DNA of 39,669 nt from Crenobacter oryzisoli (GCF_030385785.1 NZ_JAUEDK010000038.1:1-39669); one strand, 5' to 3'; positions 26,101-37,666 are shown, numbered from the stretch's first letter. A program made the numbers and translations. Notes: generated by a model not told the origin, from the letters alone.

Positions 26101-27599
26101 AAGACTTGGCCCAACTGATCTTCGACCTGAAGCAGGTGAACCCGGAAGCGCTGGTGTCGGTGAAACTGGTGGCCGAGCCGGGCGTCGGCACCATCGCCGC
26201 CGGTGTGGCCAAGGCCTACGCCGACCTGATCACCATCTCCGGCTACGACGGTGGCACCGGTGCGTCGCCGCTGACCTCGGTGAAGTACGCCGGTACTCCG
26301 TGGGAGCTGGGTCTGACCGAGGCGCAGCAGGTGCTGCGCGCCAACGGCCTGCGCGGCCGGGTGCGGATGCAGACGGACGGTGGCCTGAAGACCGGTCTCG
26401 ACGTGATCAAGGCGGCCATCCTCGGCGCCGAGAGCTTCGGCTTCGGTACCGCGCCGATGATCGCGCTGGGCTGTAAGTACCTGCGCATCTGCCACCTGAA
26501 CAACTGTGCGACCGGTGTCGCCACCCAGGAAGTGAAGCTGCGTTCGAAGTACTTCCTCGGCTTGCCGGAAATGGTGATGAACTACTTCAAGTTCGTCGCC
26601 GAGGAAACCCGCGAGCTGATGGCTCAACTGGGCGTGCGCACCATGGAAGAGCTGATCGGTCGCCTCGATCTGATTGAGCTTGTCGGCGGCGACACCGCCA
26701 AGCAGCAGAAACTCGACCTGACTCCGCTGATCTCGCAAGGCCACATTCCGGCATCGGAGCCGCACTTCTGCGTGAGCGAGCGCAACCCGTCCTTCGACAA
26801 GGGCGAGCTGGCCGAGCAGATCCTGGCCGACGCGCAGAGCGCGATCGAGAACAAGCAGATGTTGACGCTCGAATACGGCATCGAGAACATCCACCGCTCG
26901 ATCGGCGCGCGCCTGTCCGGAGAGATCGCCAAGCGCCACGGCGCCGCCGGCCTGCCGGACGGCTGCCTGACGGTGAAGTTCAAGGGCTCGGCCGGCCAGA
27001 GTTTCGGCGTGTGGAACGCCCAGGGCCTGCTGCTGGAGCTGGAAGGCGATGCCAACGACTACGTCGGCAAGGGCATGGCCGGCGGCCGCGTGGTGATCTA
27101 CCCGCCGAAGGGTGCTAGCTACAAGTCGAACGAAGCGACCATCATCGGCAACACCTGTCTGTACGGCGCGACCGGTGGCCAGTTGTTCGCGGCGGGTATC
27201 GCCGGCGAGCGCTTCGGCGTGCGTAACTCGGGCGCCCTGGCGGTGATCGAGGGCGCGGGTGACCACTGCTGCGAATACATGACCGGCGGCTGCGTGATCT
27301 CGCTGGGCGAGACCGGCTACAACTTCGGTGCGGGCATGACCGGTGGTTTCGCCTTCGTCTACGACCCGAGCGAGAAGTTCGCCTACCGCGTCAATAACGA
27401 GCTGATCGACATCCACCTGATCAACGGCGAGGCGATGGGCATGTACCGCGCGTTCCTGCTCGACAAGATCGCCAAGCACGTGGAACTGACCGGTTCGGAA
27501 GCGGCGCGCGCCATGCTGGAGAACTTCGACGACTACGTCGACTATTTCTGGCTGGTGAAGCCGAAGGCCGCCAAGCTCGACAGCCTGCTCAAAGACTAA
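23154..27599 (+). CDS. gltB: Glutamate synthase (NADPH) large subunit
   Basis: GltB makes glutamate from glutamine and 2-oxoglutarate. The protein is 1481 aa. An N-terminal propeptide of 20 residues precedes [10 protein letters not shown], so Cys21 becomes the N-terminal nucleophile of the class II amidotransferase domain (about 21-420; HNGEINT is visible). The central domain follows, then the FMN synthase domain with [17 protein letters not shown] and the 3Fe-4S cluster loop [12 protein letters not shown], and the C-terminal GXGXG beta-helix. The frame is open back to 23049, but the ATG at 23154 with AGAAGG before it gives the family-standard propeptide. It forms a unit with gltD. Confidence 0.97.
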   Translation: MDRQRWLQGTLYSPDFEQDSCGFGLIAQLDDKPSHWLVETAISSLAKLTHRGAVAADGKSGDGCGLLFRKPDGFLRAVAEEGGIGLKASYAAGLVFHHPDEEAGKRSLRRLKEYLEAQQLEVAGFRTVPTDVSACGEAALQTLPAISQVFVNCPFGMDELTFQRRLYMGRRLAEKANKADDAYFYLPTLSPHTMSYKGLVTPDNLANFFLDLKDERFESSLAVFHQRFSTNTWPQWKLAQPFRFLAHNGEINTVQGNRNWAKAREQILQSPHLDMDTVRPIVQTDGSDSMSLDNMLEGLLMGGIPLFRALRLLVPPAWQNVDSTDKDLRAFYEFNSMHMEPWDGPAGIVLTDGRYAACLLDRNGLRPARWVLTRDNVLTIASEVGVWDYKPEDVVRKGRVKPGQLFAADLATGDLLMPEDIDAQLKSAKPYRQWIKDSAQYLELSIEDDSGIEALSADELLQRQKLFNLTFEERDQILRVLAEDGQEAIGSMGDDTPMAVLSRKIRSPFDYLRQQFAQVTNPPIDPIREAVVMSLNTVFGPERNMFEESAEHAKRLEVRSPVLSHEKFTRVTTRPEAHLKATTFDLCYDPLETDLKSAIEKLTQHVADAVREGTVVVVLSDRNVGENRLPIHALFATGAVHHALIDTGLRCKTNIVVETGSARDPHQIAALIGYGATAVYPYLAYQTIVELVNRGEVSLKVNEALQHYRKGINKGLLKVLSKMGISTIASYRGSQLFEAVGVHPDVVDLCLKGTVTRIAGANFDDFETDQKQLSRFAFNPMRPLAQGGLLKYVHGEEYHAYNPDVVTMLQKAVQNGDYDAYKTYAHLVNARPVAMFRDLMKLKDVTPIAIEQVEPVESILKRFDSAGMSLGALSPEAHEALATAMNRLGGRSNSGEGGEDQSRYGTERMSKIKQVASGRFGVTPHYLVNAEVLQIKVAQGAKPGEGGQLPGDKVSPLIAELRHSKPGISLISPPPHHDIYSIEDLAQLIFDLKQVNPEALVSVKLVAEPGVGTIAAGVAKAYADLITISGYDGGTGASPLTSVKYAGTPWELGLTEAQQVLRANGLRGRVRMQTDGGLKTGLDVIKAAILGAESFGFGTAPMIALGCKYLRICHLNNCATGVATQEVKLRSKYFLGLPEMVMNYFKFVAEETRELMAQLGVRTMEELIGRLDLIELVGGDTAKQQKLDLTPLISQGHIPASEPHFCVSERNPSFDKGELAEQILADAQSAIENKQMLTLEYGIENIHRSIGARLSGEIAKRHGAAGLPDGCLTVKFKGSAGQSFGVWNAQGLLLELEGDANDYVGKGMAGGRVVIYPPKGASYKSNEATIIGNTCLYGATGGQLFAAGIAGERFGVRNSGALAVIEGAGDHCCEYMTGGCVISLGETGYNFGAGMTGGFAFVYDPSEKFAYRVNNELIDIHLINGEAMGMYRAFLLDKIAKHVELTGSEAARAMLENFDDYVDYFWLVKPKAAKLDSLLKD

Positions 27600-27613
27600 G
27601 CCGCAAGATCGCA

Positions 27614-27640
27614 GGTTGGCCGAACTCGGTTCGGCCAACC
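27614..27640. repeat. Perfect 11-bp inverted repeat between gltB and gltD
   Basis: GGTTGGCCGAA and TTCGGCCAACC enclose a 5-nt loop. The same 11-mer occurs at 18681 and 39043, all between genes. A second hairpin (TCGGCGC 27671-27677 with GCGCCGA 27691-27697) follows in the same gap. There is no T-run, so read-through into gltD is expected. Confidence 0.75.
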
Positions 27641-27668
27641 CGACAACGACAGGCAAGGATAGGAATGA

Positions 27669-29126
<1,458 letters not shown>

Positions 29127-29155
29127 ACGAGTGGTAAAGGAAACAGCGTAAAGTC

Positions 29156-29181
29156 AAAGCCCACCGTGTGTGGGCTTTGTC
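29156..29181 (+). terminator. Intrinsic terminator after gltD
   Basis: AAAGCCCAC (29156-29164) pairs perfectly with GTGGGCTTT (29170-29178) over a 5-nt loop, then GTCTT. Confidence 0.75.
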
Positions 29182-29249
29182 TTGCCTGGGCCTTGCTGTA
29201 CTTCGGTACGCCCCGTTACACGTTACTCTGTCGGCATGGAGTGCCTTGC

Positions 29250-29258
29250 TGGCATAAT
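29250..29258 (+). promoter_or_regulatory. Possible extended -10 for the glycosyltransferase gene
   Basis: TGGCATAAT holds a 5/6 -10 hexamer (29253-29258) with TGn extension, 38 bp before the ATG; the -35 is not clear. Confidence 0.35.
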
Positions 29259-29296
29259 GTGGGCCTGCTTCTACAAAAAGCTCCAAAACTAGTTTT

Positions 29297-30400
29297 ATGC
29301 TGATGATCGTCTTTGGCGCACTGCTGGCGTCTTTTTTGATGGGTGTCCTGATCATCCGCTTCCTGCATGTGCATGCCCGCTTCACCGCGGATCATGATTT
29401 GAACGGTGTGCAGAAGTTTCATGCCACACCGGTACCTCGCATCGGCGGAGTGCCGGTGATGGCCGGCATCGTGGCGGGGGCTTGTGTCGCGAGCCTTAAG
29501 TGGCAGAGTGTCGAAATGTGGTTGCTGCTGGCCTCGTCGCTGCCGGCCTATCTGGCTGGGCTGACCGAGGATGTCACCAAGCGCATCGGGCCGTTGCCGC
29601 GTTTGCTAGCCACGTTCGTCGCGGCAATGCTGGGGTTCTGGCTGTTGAAGGCGGGGCTGAGCCGTTTGGCCATCCCTGGTGTCGACAGCATTCTTGAGCG
29701 CTATTGGTTTCTATCCCTGCTGTTCACCGTTTTTGCAGTGGGCGGCGTTGCTCATGCGATCAACATCATCGATGGCTACAACGGCTTGGCCGGCATGGTG
29801 TCGATCTTTATCTTTCTTGCCCTCGCCTATGTCAGTTTCAAGGTGGGCGATATCTCCCTGTTGGGATTGAGCCTGGCTGCTGTGGGCGGCCTCGTCGGTT
29901 TCCTGTGCTGGAACTTCCCCCGTGGCTTGATCTTCGCCGGTGACGGCGGCGCTTATCTGGTCGGTTTTTTGATCGCTGAGGTTTCTGTGCTGCTGGTGGC
30001 TCGCCATCCGCAGGTATCTCCGTGGTTCCCCTTGCTGCTGGTCATCTACCCAGTGTTCGAAACGTTGTTCTCGATCTATCGGCGCAAGTTTCTCCAGGGG
30101 CGGTCGATCGGCTACCCGGACGCCCTGCATTTGCACCAGATGGTCTACAAGCGCATGGTGCGCTGGATGGTCGGTTCGCGTGAGGCACGCCACCTCACCG
30201 ATCGCAATAGCCTGACGTCTCCATATCTCTGGGCGCTGACTTCATTGGCGGTCGTGCCAGCCATGCTGTTCTGGGACAACACCACGGCCTTGCTTGGCTT
30301 CGTCGTGCTGTTCGTGCTTGCCTACGTTGGTCTGTACCGGATGATCATCCGCTTCCGTACGCCGGGTTGGCTGGTGCTGCGCAAGAAGCGCAAGCATTGA
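29297..30400 (+). CDS. Polyprenyl-phosphate sugar-1-phosphate transferase (WecA/MraY superfamily)
   Basis: A 367-aa inner-membrane enzyme with about ten transmembrane helices. Members transfer a HexNAc-1-phosphate from a UDP-sugar to undecaprenyl phosphate to begin surface glycan synthesis. Visible are the N-terminal FHATPVPRIGGVPV (substrate-binding PxxGG-type block), the DDD-equivalent LTEDVTK, NIIDGYNGLAG with the catalytic NxxDGxNG and FAGDGGAYLVGF, plus HLHQMVYKR (HIHH-like cytoplasmic loop). The exact sugar is unknown. The gene stands alone between gltD and groES, without other O-antigen or capsule genes. Confidence 0.85.
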   Translation: MLMIVFGALLASFLMGVLIIRFLHVHARFTADHDLNGVQKFHATPVPRIGGVPVMAGIVAGACVASLKWQSVEMWLLLASSLPAYLAGLTEDVTKRIGPLPRLLATFVAAMLGFWLLKAGLSRLAIPGVDSILERYWFLSLLFTVFAVGGVAHAINIIDGYNGLAGMVSIFIFLALAYVSFKVGDISLLGLSLAAVGGLVGFLCWNFPRGLIFAGDGGAYLVGFLIAEVSVLLVARHPQVSPWFPLLLVIYPVFETLFSIYRRKFLQGRSIGYPDALHLHQMVYKRMVRWMVGSREARHLTDRNSLTSPYLWALTSLAVVPAMLFWDNTTALLGFVVLFVLAYVGLYRMIIRFRTPGWLVLRKKRKH

Positions 30401-30431
30401 CCACCCGTTTACTCGCTTGTCTACACACAGC

Positions 30432-30465
30432 ACACAACCGGCCCAGGGCCGGCTGTGTCGTTTCT
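30432..30465 (+). terminator. Likely terminator after the glycosyltransferase gene
   Basis: ACACAACCGGC (30432-30442) pairs with GCCGGCTGTGT (30448-30458), one mismatch, 5-nt loop, followed by CGTTTCT. Confidence 0.65.
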
Positions 30466-30547
30466 GCGGCGGCCTAAAACCGTCGCCGGCTTGAAATCGG
30501 CCGGTTCTTGCCCCATCTGGGTTTGCATCGTCGGGGGCCAGTGGCCT

Positions 30548-30577
30548 CTTGAAAAGCCCCAGGGTCATCCCTATTAT
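30548..30577 (+). promoter_or_regulatory. groESL promoter: overlapping sigma-70 and sigma-32 elements
   Basis: TTGAAA (30549-30554) and TATTAT (30572-30577) are 17 bp apart, each 5/6 to the sigma-70 consensus. The same bases give CTTGAAA (30548-30554) and CCCTATTA (30569-30576) with a 14-bp spacer, close to the heat-shock sigma-32 consensus. Its -10 abuts the CIRCE operator. Confidence 0.75.
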
Positions 30578-30603
30578 TAGCACTCGATACCGGAGAGTGC
30601 TAA
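30577..30603. promoter_or_regulatory. CIRCE operator (HrcA-binding)
   Basis: TTAGCACTC-N9-GAGTGCTAA is an exact match to the canonical CIRCE inverted repeat, located at the groESL transcription start. HrcA would repress here and be released on heat shock. No hrcA gene is in the window. Confidence 0.95.
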
Positions 30604-30672
30604 AGCACCCGGTCAATCCGCTGATTTGATTGAGCTTTCATTCTCAACGCCAACGCTTATTTGGAGAGATCA

Positions 30673-30960
30673 ATGGCAATTCGTCCTTTGCACGACCGCG
30701 TGGTCATCAAGCGTCTGGAAGCTGAAGAAAAAACTGCTTCCGGCATCGTTCTTCCTGGCGCTGCCGCCGAAAAGCCGGACATGGGCGAAGTGCTCGCCGT
30801 CGGCAACGGCAAGATCCTGGACAACGGTGAACGCCGCGCGCTCGACCTGAAAGTGGGCGACAAGGTGATCTTCGGCAAGTACTCCGGCCAGACCGTCAAG
30901 GTAGATGGCGAGGAAGTACTGGTGATGCGCGAAGAAGACGTAATGGGCATCGTGGAATAA
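30673..30960 (+). CDS. groES: Co-chaperonin GroES
   Basis: GroES is the heptameric lid of the GroEL folding chamber. The 95-aa protein begins [16 protein letters not shown] and has the mobile loop [18 protein letters not shown] that binds GroEL, then [10 protein letters not shown] and the terminal EEDVMGIVE. The ATG at 30673 is preceded by GGAGAG. It is the first gene of groESL, 51 bp before groEL, under CIRCE and the heat-shock-type promoter. Confidence 0.98.
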   Translation: MAIRPLHDRVVIKRLEAEEKTASGIVLPGAAAEKPDMGEVLAVGNGKILDNGERRALDLKVGDKVIFGKYSGQTVKVDGEEVLVMREEDVMGIVE

Positions 30961-30996
30961 GTCACGCCCCGCGCAACACGATCAACCGAATACTGA

Positions 30997-32655
<1,659 letters not shown>

Positions 32656-32683
32656 TCAAGCCGTTCGGCTAACCCGCCGACCG

Positions 32684-32713
32684 AAAACCCCGCGGATTTC
32701 CGCGGGGTTTTTT
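32684..32713 (+). terminator. Intrinsic terminator after groEL
   Basis: AAAACCCCGCGGA (32684-32696) pairs with TCCGCGGGGTTTT (32699-32711) over a 2-nt loop, extended by further T. Very strong. Confidence 0.92.
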
Positions 32714-32765
32714 CATGCCAGCGCGCAGCGTGCCACAATGCAGGCATTGTGAAGAGGAACAATGT

Positions 32766-33512
32766 ATGCAACTGACCGAACTGATCCGGCTGCTTGACGG
32801 CACGCTCGAACCCTGGCGCTTCAAAGACTACGCCCCGAACGGCCTGCAGGTGGAAGGGCGCGCGGAGGTAAGGAAGGTGTTGACCGGCACCACCGCATCA
32901 CAGGCGTTGATCGATGCGGCGATCGCCGAAGGCGCCGATGCGATCCTGGTGCATCACGGTTATTTCTGGAAAAACGAAGATGCCCGCATTACCGGGATCA
33001 AGCGGGTGCGGCTGAAAGCGCTGCTCGAGCATGACATCAGCCTGATCGCCTATCACTTGCCGCTGGATGCGCATCCTACGCTAGGCAACAACGCCACATT
33101 GGCCGAACAGCTGGGGCTGGTGGCCGAGGGGCAGACCGGCGACCAGGGGCTGCTGTGGTATGGCCGCTGCACCGCGCCGATCACCGCACAGAGCCTGGTC
33201 GAGCGGGTCGACACGGCTCTGACGCGACCGCCGTTACTGCTCGGCGACCCGGCGCGACGCATCGAACGGGTATTCTGGTGTACCGGTGGGGCGCAGGGCT
33301 TCTTCGAGCAGGCGATTGCCCAGGGGGCCGATGTCTTTATCACCGGGGAGGTGTCGGAGCAGAACTATCATATCGCCGAGGAAAGCGGCGTCGCCTTTAT
33401 CGCGGCGGGTCACCACGCCACCGAGCGCTACGGAGTCAAGGCGCTCGGCGACTGGCTGGCGACCGAAACGGGACTGGCTGTTGTGCATGTGGATTTGGCT
33501 AACCCTGTTTGA
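32766..33512 (+). CDS. Nif3-like dinuclear metal centre protein (YbgI family)
   Basis: A 248-aa member of the Nif3/YbgI family, toroidal hexamers with a two-metal site; biochemical role is unsettled (often labelled GTP cyclohydrolase I type 2 homologue). Metal-ligand segments are visible: DAILVHHGYFW, YHLPLDAHPTLGNN, VFITGEVSEQNYHIAEE and AAGHHATERYGV. Length matches E. coli YbgI (247). The ATG at 32766 is supported by AGAGGAA. Its last codons and stop lie within the terminator hairpin. It is a monocistronic gene between groEL and petA. Confidence 0.9.
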   Translation: MQLTELIRLLDGTLEPWRFKDYAPNGLQVEGRAEVRKVLTGTTASQALIDAAIAEGADAILVHHGYFWKNEDARITGIKRVRLKALLEHDISLIAYHLPLDAHPTLGNNATLAEQLGLVAEGQTGDQGLLWYGRCTAPITAQSLVERVDTALTRPPLLLGDPARRIERVFWCTGGAQGFFEQAIAQGADVFITGEVSEQNYHIAEESGVAFIAAGHHATERYGVKALGDWLATETGLAVVHVDLANPV

Positions 33513-33527
33513 AACAGGGTTTTTTTG
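33501..33527 (+). terminator. Terminator with the Nif3 stop codon in its loop
   Basis: AACCCTGTT (33501-33509) pairs with AACAGGGTT (33513-33521) and the three loop bases are the TGA stop codon itself, followed by a run of T. Confidence 0.88.
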
Positions 33528-33631
33528 TTTGTCGAGCCGCATTATTTAGATAACATCTTCAAGTTCATGCTCTTAATCGGGTAAGATTGACCAGTTAATA
33601 TGCTCGGTTGCCAAGTTAGGGATGACTGAAA

Positions 33632-34216
33632 ATGAATGAAAATCAAGTGGATACGGGGCGCCGTCGGTTTCTGACGGTGGCGACCAGCGCGGTAGGGGGA
33701 GTAGCCGTGGCTGGTGTGGCGACGCCGTTTCTGATGAGTTTCTTCCCCTCGGAGCGGGCCAAGGCGGCCGGTGCGCCGGTGGAGGTGGACATCAGCAAGA
33801 TCGAGCCGGGCCAGAAGATCAACGTGGAGTGGCGCGGCAAGCCGGTTTGGCTGCTTAACCGTACTCCGGAGCAGGTGAAGAACCTGTCGAAGAACGATGA
33901 TCGCCTGGTCGACCCGAAGTCCGAAGTCGACCAGCAACCGAAGTACTGCCAGAACGAAACCCGTTCGATCAAACCCAACCTGCTGGTCGCCGTAGGCATC
34001 TGTACTCACTTGGGCTGTTCGCCGACCTTCCGCCCGGACCTTGCGCCGGCGGACCTTGGCCCGCAATGGCTCGGCGGTTTCTACTGCCCGTGCCACGGCT
34101 CCAAGTTCGACCTGGCCGCCCGCGTGTTCCAGGGCGTGCCTGCTCCGAAAAACCTTGAAATCCCGCCGCACAAGTATCTGTCGGATACGCGCGTGCTGAT
34201 CGGCGAAGACAAATAA
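33632..34216 (+). CDS. petA: Ubiquinol-cytochrome c reductase Rieske iron-sulfur subunit
   Basis: The Rieske protein takes electrons from ubiquinol in the bc1 complex and passes them to cytochrome c1. The 194-aa protein begins with a Tat-type signal anchor (RRRFLTVATS, residues 10-19, then a hydrophobic helix). Cluster motifs are CTHLGC (C124, H126, C129) and CPCHGS (C152, H155, with C154 for the disulfide). First gene of petABC, 19 bp before petB. AGGGATGA lies just upstream; no confident promoter was found in the 119-bp gap after the Nif3 gene. Confidence 0.97.
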   Translation: MNENQVDTGRRRFLTVATSAVGGVAVAGVATPFLMSFFPSERAKAAGAPVEVDISKIEPGQKINVEWRGKPVWLLNRTPEQVKNLSKNDDRLVDPKSEVDQQPKYCQNETRSIKPNLLVAVGICTHLGCSPTFRPDLAPADLGPQWLGGFYCPCHGSKFDLAARVFQGVPAPKNLEIPPHKYLSDTRVLIGEDK

Positions 34217-34235
34217 AGGCTGAGGGCGAACTCTA

Positions 34236-35579
34236 ATGAACAACAAAGGGCAAACCATTCTCGACTGGATTGACGAGCGCTTCCCGCTTACGTCCACGAT
34301 GAAGGCGCACATCACCGAGTACTATGCGCCGAGGAACTTCAACTTCTGGTACTTCTTCGGTTCGCTGGCCATGCTGGTGCTGGTGATCCAGATCGTTACC
34401 GGCATCTTCCTGACCATGAACTACAAACCGGATGGCACGCTCAACGGCGCCGGCCTGCCGGTGGCGTTCGCGTCGGTCGAATACATCATGCGCGACGTGG
34501 CCGGCGGCTGGATCATCCGCTACATGCACTCCACCGGCGCCTCGATGTTCTTCGTCGTGGTCTACCTGCACATGTTCCGCGGCCTGATCTACGGCTCGTA
34601 TAAGCAGCCGCGCGAACTGATCTGGGTGTTCGGCTCGTTGATCTTCCTGTGCCTGATGGCCGAGGCCTTCATGGGCTACCTGCTGCCATGGGGCCAGATG
34701 TCGTTCTGGGGCGCCCAGGTGATCGTGAACCTGTTTGGCTCGATCCCGGTGATCGGCCCAGACCTGTCGGTGTGGATCCGTGGTGACTTCGTGGTGTCTG
34801 ACGCGACGCTGAACCGCTTCTTCGCCCTGCATGTGATCGCCGTGCCGCTGGTGCTGCTGGCGCTGGTGGTGGCCCACCTGGTGGCGCTGCACGAAGTCGG
34901 CTCGAACAATCCGGACGGCGTGGAGATCAAGAAGCACAAGGATCCAGCCACCGGCATCCCGCTCGACGGCATCCCGTTCCACCCGTACTACACCGTGAAG
35001 GACATCCTCGGCGTCGCGGTCTTCCTGGTGGTGTTCTCGGCGATCGTATTCTTTATGCCGGAAATGGGCGGCTTCTTCCTGGAGCACCCGAACTTTGACC
35101 CGGCCGACCCGCTGAAGACCCCGCCGCACATTGCGCCGGTGTGGTACTTCACTCCGTTCTACGCGATCCTGCGCGCGATTCCCTCCTTCCTCGGTACCCA
35201 GGTATGGGGCGTGCTGGGCATGGGCGCTGCCGTGGTGCTGATCGCACTGTTGCCGTGGTTGGACAAGTCACCGGTCAAGTCGATCCGCTACCGTGGTCCG
35301 AAGTTCAAGATCATGCTGACACTGTTCATTATCAGCTTCATTGGCCTGGGTACCCTCGGCGCACTGCCGCCGACCGCGAGCCGCACGCTGATCTCGCAGA
35401 TCTTCTCGGTGCTCTACTTCGCATTCTTCCTCGGCATGCCGTTCTACACCAAGAACGACGTCGGCCGCACCCCGGTGCCGGAGCGCGTGACCGACACCAA
35501 CGGCCGCCGCCAGCTCGTGTTCCTGGTCCTGGTCGCAGTGACCGTGATCGGCGCGACGCTGTTCGCCAAGCTTGTGTAA
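34236..35579 (+). CDS. petB: Ubiquinol-cytochrome c reductase cytochrome b
   Basis: Cytochrome b is the membrane core of the bc1 complex and carries both b hemes and the quinol sites. The 447-aa protein has the N-terminal NFNFWYFFGSLAMLVLVIQIVTG, the heme-binding HSTGASMFFVVVYLHMFRG and HVIAVPLVLLALVVAHLVALHEVGS histidines, the Qo-site motif PEMGG (the betaproteobacterial equivalent region around PEW) and eight or more helices. PetC follows 17 bp later. In the Qo loop I read FMPEMGG where many bacteria have PEWY, worth comparing with relatives. Confidence 0.96.
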   Translation: MNNKGQTILDWIDERFPLTSTMKAHITEYYAPRNFNFWYFFGSLAMLVLVIQIVTGIFLTMNYKPDGTLNGAGLPVAFASVEYIMRDVAGGWIIRYMHSTGASMFFVVVYLHMFRGLIYGSYKQPRELIWVFGSLIFLCLMAEAFMGYLLPWGQMSFWGAQVIVNLFGSIPVIGPDLSVWIRGDFVVSDATLNRFFALHVIAVPLVLLALVVAHLVALHEVGSNNPDGVEIKKHKDPATGIPLDGIPFHPYYTVKDILGVAVFLVVFSAIVFFMPEMGGFFLEHPNFDPADPLKTPPHIAPVWYFTPFYAILRAIPSFLGTQVWGVLGMGAAVVLIALLPWLDKSPVKSIRYRGPKFKIMLTLFIISFIGLGTLGALPPTASRTLISQIFSVLYFAFFLGMPFYTKNDVGRTPVPERVTDTNGRRQLVFLVLVAVTVIGATLFAKLV

Positions 35580-35596
35580 TCAAGGGGATGACCGAC

Positions 35597-36355
35597 ATGA
35601 AAACCAAAATTCGTCATCTGCTCGCCGCTGCCGCGCTGATGCTGCCGCTGGCGGCTCATGCGGCCGAAGAGGGCCCGGCGCTGGACAAGGCCGAGATCGA
35701 CATCCAGGACACCGAGAGCCTGCAGCGTGGTGCGCAGGTCTTCCTGAACTACTGCCTGTCCTGCCATTCGGCGAGCATGATGCGTTACAATCGCCTGATG
35801 GACATCGGTCTGTCCGAGCAGCAGATCAAGGACAACCTGCTGCCGGACGGTGCCAAGATCGGCGACCAGATGACGGTGTCGATGACCAAGAAAGACGCCA
35901 AGCTCTGGCTGGACAACACCCCGCCGGATCTCTCGCTGACTGCGCGTTCGCGTGGTGCCGATTGGCTGTACACCTATCTGCGTAGCTTCTATCGTGATCC
36001 GAGCCGCCCGACCGGATGGAACAACCTGGTGTTCGACAAGGTGGCGATGCCGCACGTGCTGTGGGAGTTGCAGGGCGATCAGGTGCTGAAGACCACGAAG
36101 GACGCCGAAGGGCACGAGGTGAAGAAGTTGGAGCTGGTGAAGGCCGGCACGATGACCAAGCTGGAGAACGGCAAGGCCAATACGTTGGACTACGATAAAC
36201 GTATAAAAGATCTAACTAACTACCTGGTGTTCATGGGCGAGCCGGCGCAGGTGACCCGCCGCCAGATTGGTTATGCCGTACTGATGTTCCTCGGCTTGCT
36301 GCTGTTGCCGCTTACCTACTTCCTGAAGAAGGAATACTGGAAAGACATTCACTAA
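35597..36355 (+). CDS. petC: Ubiquinol-cytochrome c reductase cytochrome c1
   Basis: Cytochrome c1 receives electrons from the Rieske protein and passes them to soluble cytochrome c. The 252-aa protein has a signal peptide ending AHA (cleavage after residue 22), heme attachment at CLSCH (C53, C56, H57), the axial Met region, and one C-terminal transmembrane anchor (QIGYAVLMFLGLLLLPLTYF) before KKEYWKDIH. AAGGGG nine bases before the ATG at 35597 decides this start over the ATG at 35588. Last gene of petABC; a terminator follows. Confidence 0.96.
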   Translation: MKTKIRHLLAAAALMLPLAAHAAEEGPALDKAEIDIQDTESLQRGAQVFLNYCLSCHSASMMRYNRLMDIGLSEQQIKDNLLPDGAKIGDQMTVSMTKKDAKLWLDNTPPDLSLTARSRGADWLYTYLRSFYRDPSRPTGWNNLVFDKVAMPHVLWELQGDQVLKTTKDAEGHEVKKLELVKAGTMTKLENGKANTLDYDKRIKDLTNYLVFMGEPAQVTRRQIGYAVLMFLGLLLLPLTYFLKKEYWKDIH

Positions 36356-36380
36356 GCGCAGCGAGGCATGGCTGGAAGAG

Positions 36381-36403
36381 GGCGGGGATATCCCCGCCTT
36401 TTT
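36381..36403 (+). terminator. Intrinsic terminator after petC
   Basis: GGCGGGGA (36381-36388) pairs with TCCCCGCC (36391-36398) across a 2-nt loop, followed by five T. Confidence 0.9.
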
Positions 36404-36525
36404 GCATGGAGCGGCTGGTTTCACGCTGCGCTTGGTCGCGGGTGAGTAATCGTGTGAAGAAAGGGGTAATTCCCCTTGTCTGTCAATGGGTTGTCTGCAA
36501 AAACTGGAAAAAGGAACCGCGTGGA

Positions 36526-36534
36526 TGCTACAAT
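36526..36534 (+). promoter_or_regulatory. Extended -10 promoter for sspA-sspB
   Basis: TGCTACAAT holds TACAAT (36529-36534, 5/6) with TGn extension; TGGAAA 18 bp upstream is a weak -35. The predicted leader is about 38 nt. Confidence 0.5.
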
Positions 36535-36578
36535 CGCACGGTTTAACGATTGCCATTTCCAGGGATAACCATATCACC

Positions 36579-37181
36579 ATGATGACCTTGTACTCCGGGA
36601 TCACCTGCCCGTTCAGCCAGCGCTGCCGTATCGTCCTGTTCGAAAAGGGCATGGATTTCGAGATCATCGACGTCGACATCCATAACAAGCCGGAAGATCT
36701 CGCGGTGATGAATCCGTACAACGAGGTGCCGGTGCTGGTCGAGCGCGATCTGATCTTGCATGAATCGAACATCATCAACGAGTACATCGACGAGCGCTTC
36801 CCGCATCCGCAACTGATGCCGGCCGACCCGGTGATGCGTGCCCGCGCCCGCCTGTTCCTGTTCCGCTTCGAACAGGAACTGTTCGCCCACGTGAAGACGC
36901 TGGAGAGCGGAGCCACCGGTAAGGAAGCCAACAAGGCTCGCGAAGCGATCCGCGAGGGCCTGACGATGATCGCCCCGATCTTCACCAAGCAGAAGTTCAT
37001 GCTCGGCGATGAGTTCTCGATGATCGACGTGGCGATCGCGCCGCTGATGTGGCGTCTAGAGCACTACGGCATCGACTTGGGCAAGGCTTCTGCGCCTATC
37101 CTGAAGTACGCCGAGCGCATCTTCCAGCGCCAGGCCTTCATCGACTCGCTGACCCCGGCCGAAAAGGCCATGCGCAAGTAA
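36579..37181 (+). CDS. sspA: Stringent starvation protein A (GST-fold)
   Basis: SspA has a glutathione-S-transferase fold and binds RNA polymerase holoenzyme; in E. coli it supports stationary-phase acid tolerance and phage P1 late transcription. The 200-aa protein has a thioredoxin-like N-terminal domain starting MMTLYSGITCPFSQRCRIVLFEKG, the NPYNEVPVLVERDLILHESNIINEYIDERFPHP block and an all-helical C-terminal domain. The CPFSQRC pair of Cys replaces the usual GST site residues. The start could also be 36582. SspB follows 9 bp later, and the pair lies after petABC as I recall for many beta- and gammaproteobacteria. Confidence 0.93.
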   Translation: MMTLYSGITCPFSQRCRIVLFEKGMDFEIIDVDIHNKPEDLAVMNPYNEVPVLVERDLILHESNIINEYIDERFPHPQLMPADPVMRARARLFLFRFEQELFAHVKTLESGATGKEANKAREAIREGLTMIAPIFTKQKFMLGDEFSMIDVAIAPLMWRLEHYGIDLGKASAPILKYAERIFQRQAFIDSLTPAEKAMRK

Positions 37182-37190
37182 GGAGCGGCC

Positions 37191-37643
37191 ATGTCCGGCA
37201 GTACCAAACCGTATCTGATCCGTGCGCTGTACGAATGGTGCTGCGATAACGGACACACGCCGTACGTGGTGGTGTGGGTCGACGAGCACACCGACGTGCC
37301 GCGCGAATTCGTGAAAAACAACGAAATCGTGCTGAATATCGGCCCGGGCGCCACCAAGAACCTGCACATCGACAACCAGTGGCTGTCGTTTTCAGCCCGC
37401 TTCGGCGGCGTAGCCCGCGAATTGTGGGTGCCGGTCGGCAATGTGATGTCGATTTTTGCCCGCGAGACCGGAGAGGGAATGGGCTTCGAGGTTGAGAAGA
37501 CCGAGCCGACTCCGCCAGTACGCGAGCCGGTGGCGCTCAAGCCGGTAGAGTCGGGGCCCGTCCCGGCGACCTCCGGCACGACGCCGGATGGCGACCCGCC
37601 ACCGCGTCCGAGCGGTCGGCCGTCTCTGCGCATCGTCAAATAG
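37191..37643 (+). CDS. sspB: ClpXP protease adaptor SspB
   Basis: SspB delivers ssrA-tagged proteins to ClpXP. The 150-aa protein has the SspB fold region KPYLIRALYEWCCDNGHTPYVVVWVD...VPREFV and NLHIDNQWLSFSARFGG, then a Pro-rich flexible linker (about 108-142) and a C-terminal RPSLRIVK that matches the ClpX-binding tail of E. coli SspB (RPALRVVK). AAGGAG precedes the ATG. It is co-transcribed with sspA and closed by a terminator. Confidence 0.95.
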   Translation: MSGSTKPYLIRALYEWCCDNGHTPYVVVWVDEHTDVPREFVKNNEIVLNIGPGATKNLHIDNQWLSFSARFGGVARELWVPVGNVMSIFARETGEGMGFEVEKTEPTPPVREPVALKPVESGPVPATSGTTPDGDPPPRPSGRPSLRIVK

Positions 37644-37666
37644 GCTGCCGTTCGACTATCCCGCCT

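Noticed and set aside
27614..27640. Neisseria DNA uptake sequence
   Set aside because: The motif does not resemble the GCCGTCTGAA core or variants I know; it is reported only as an unexplained repeat.
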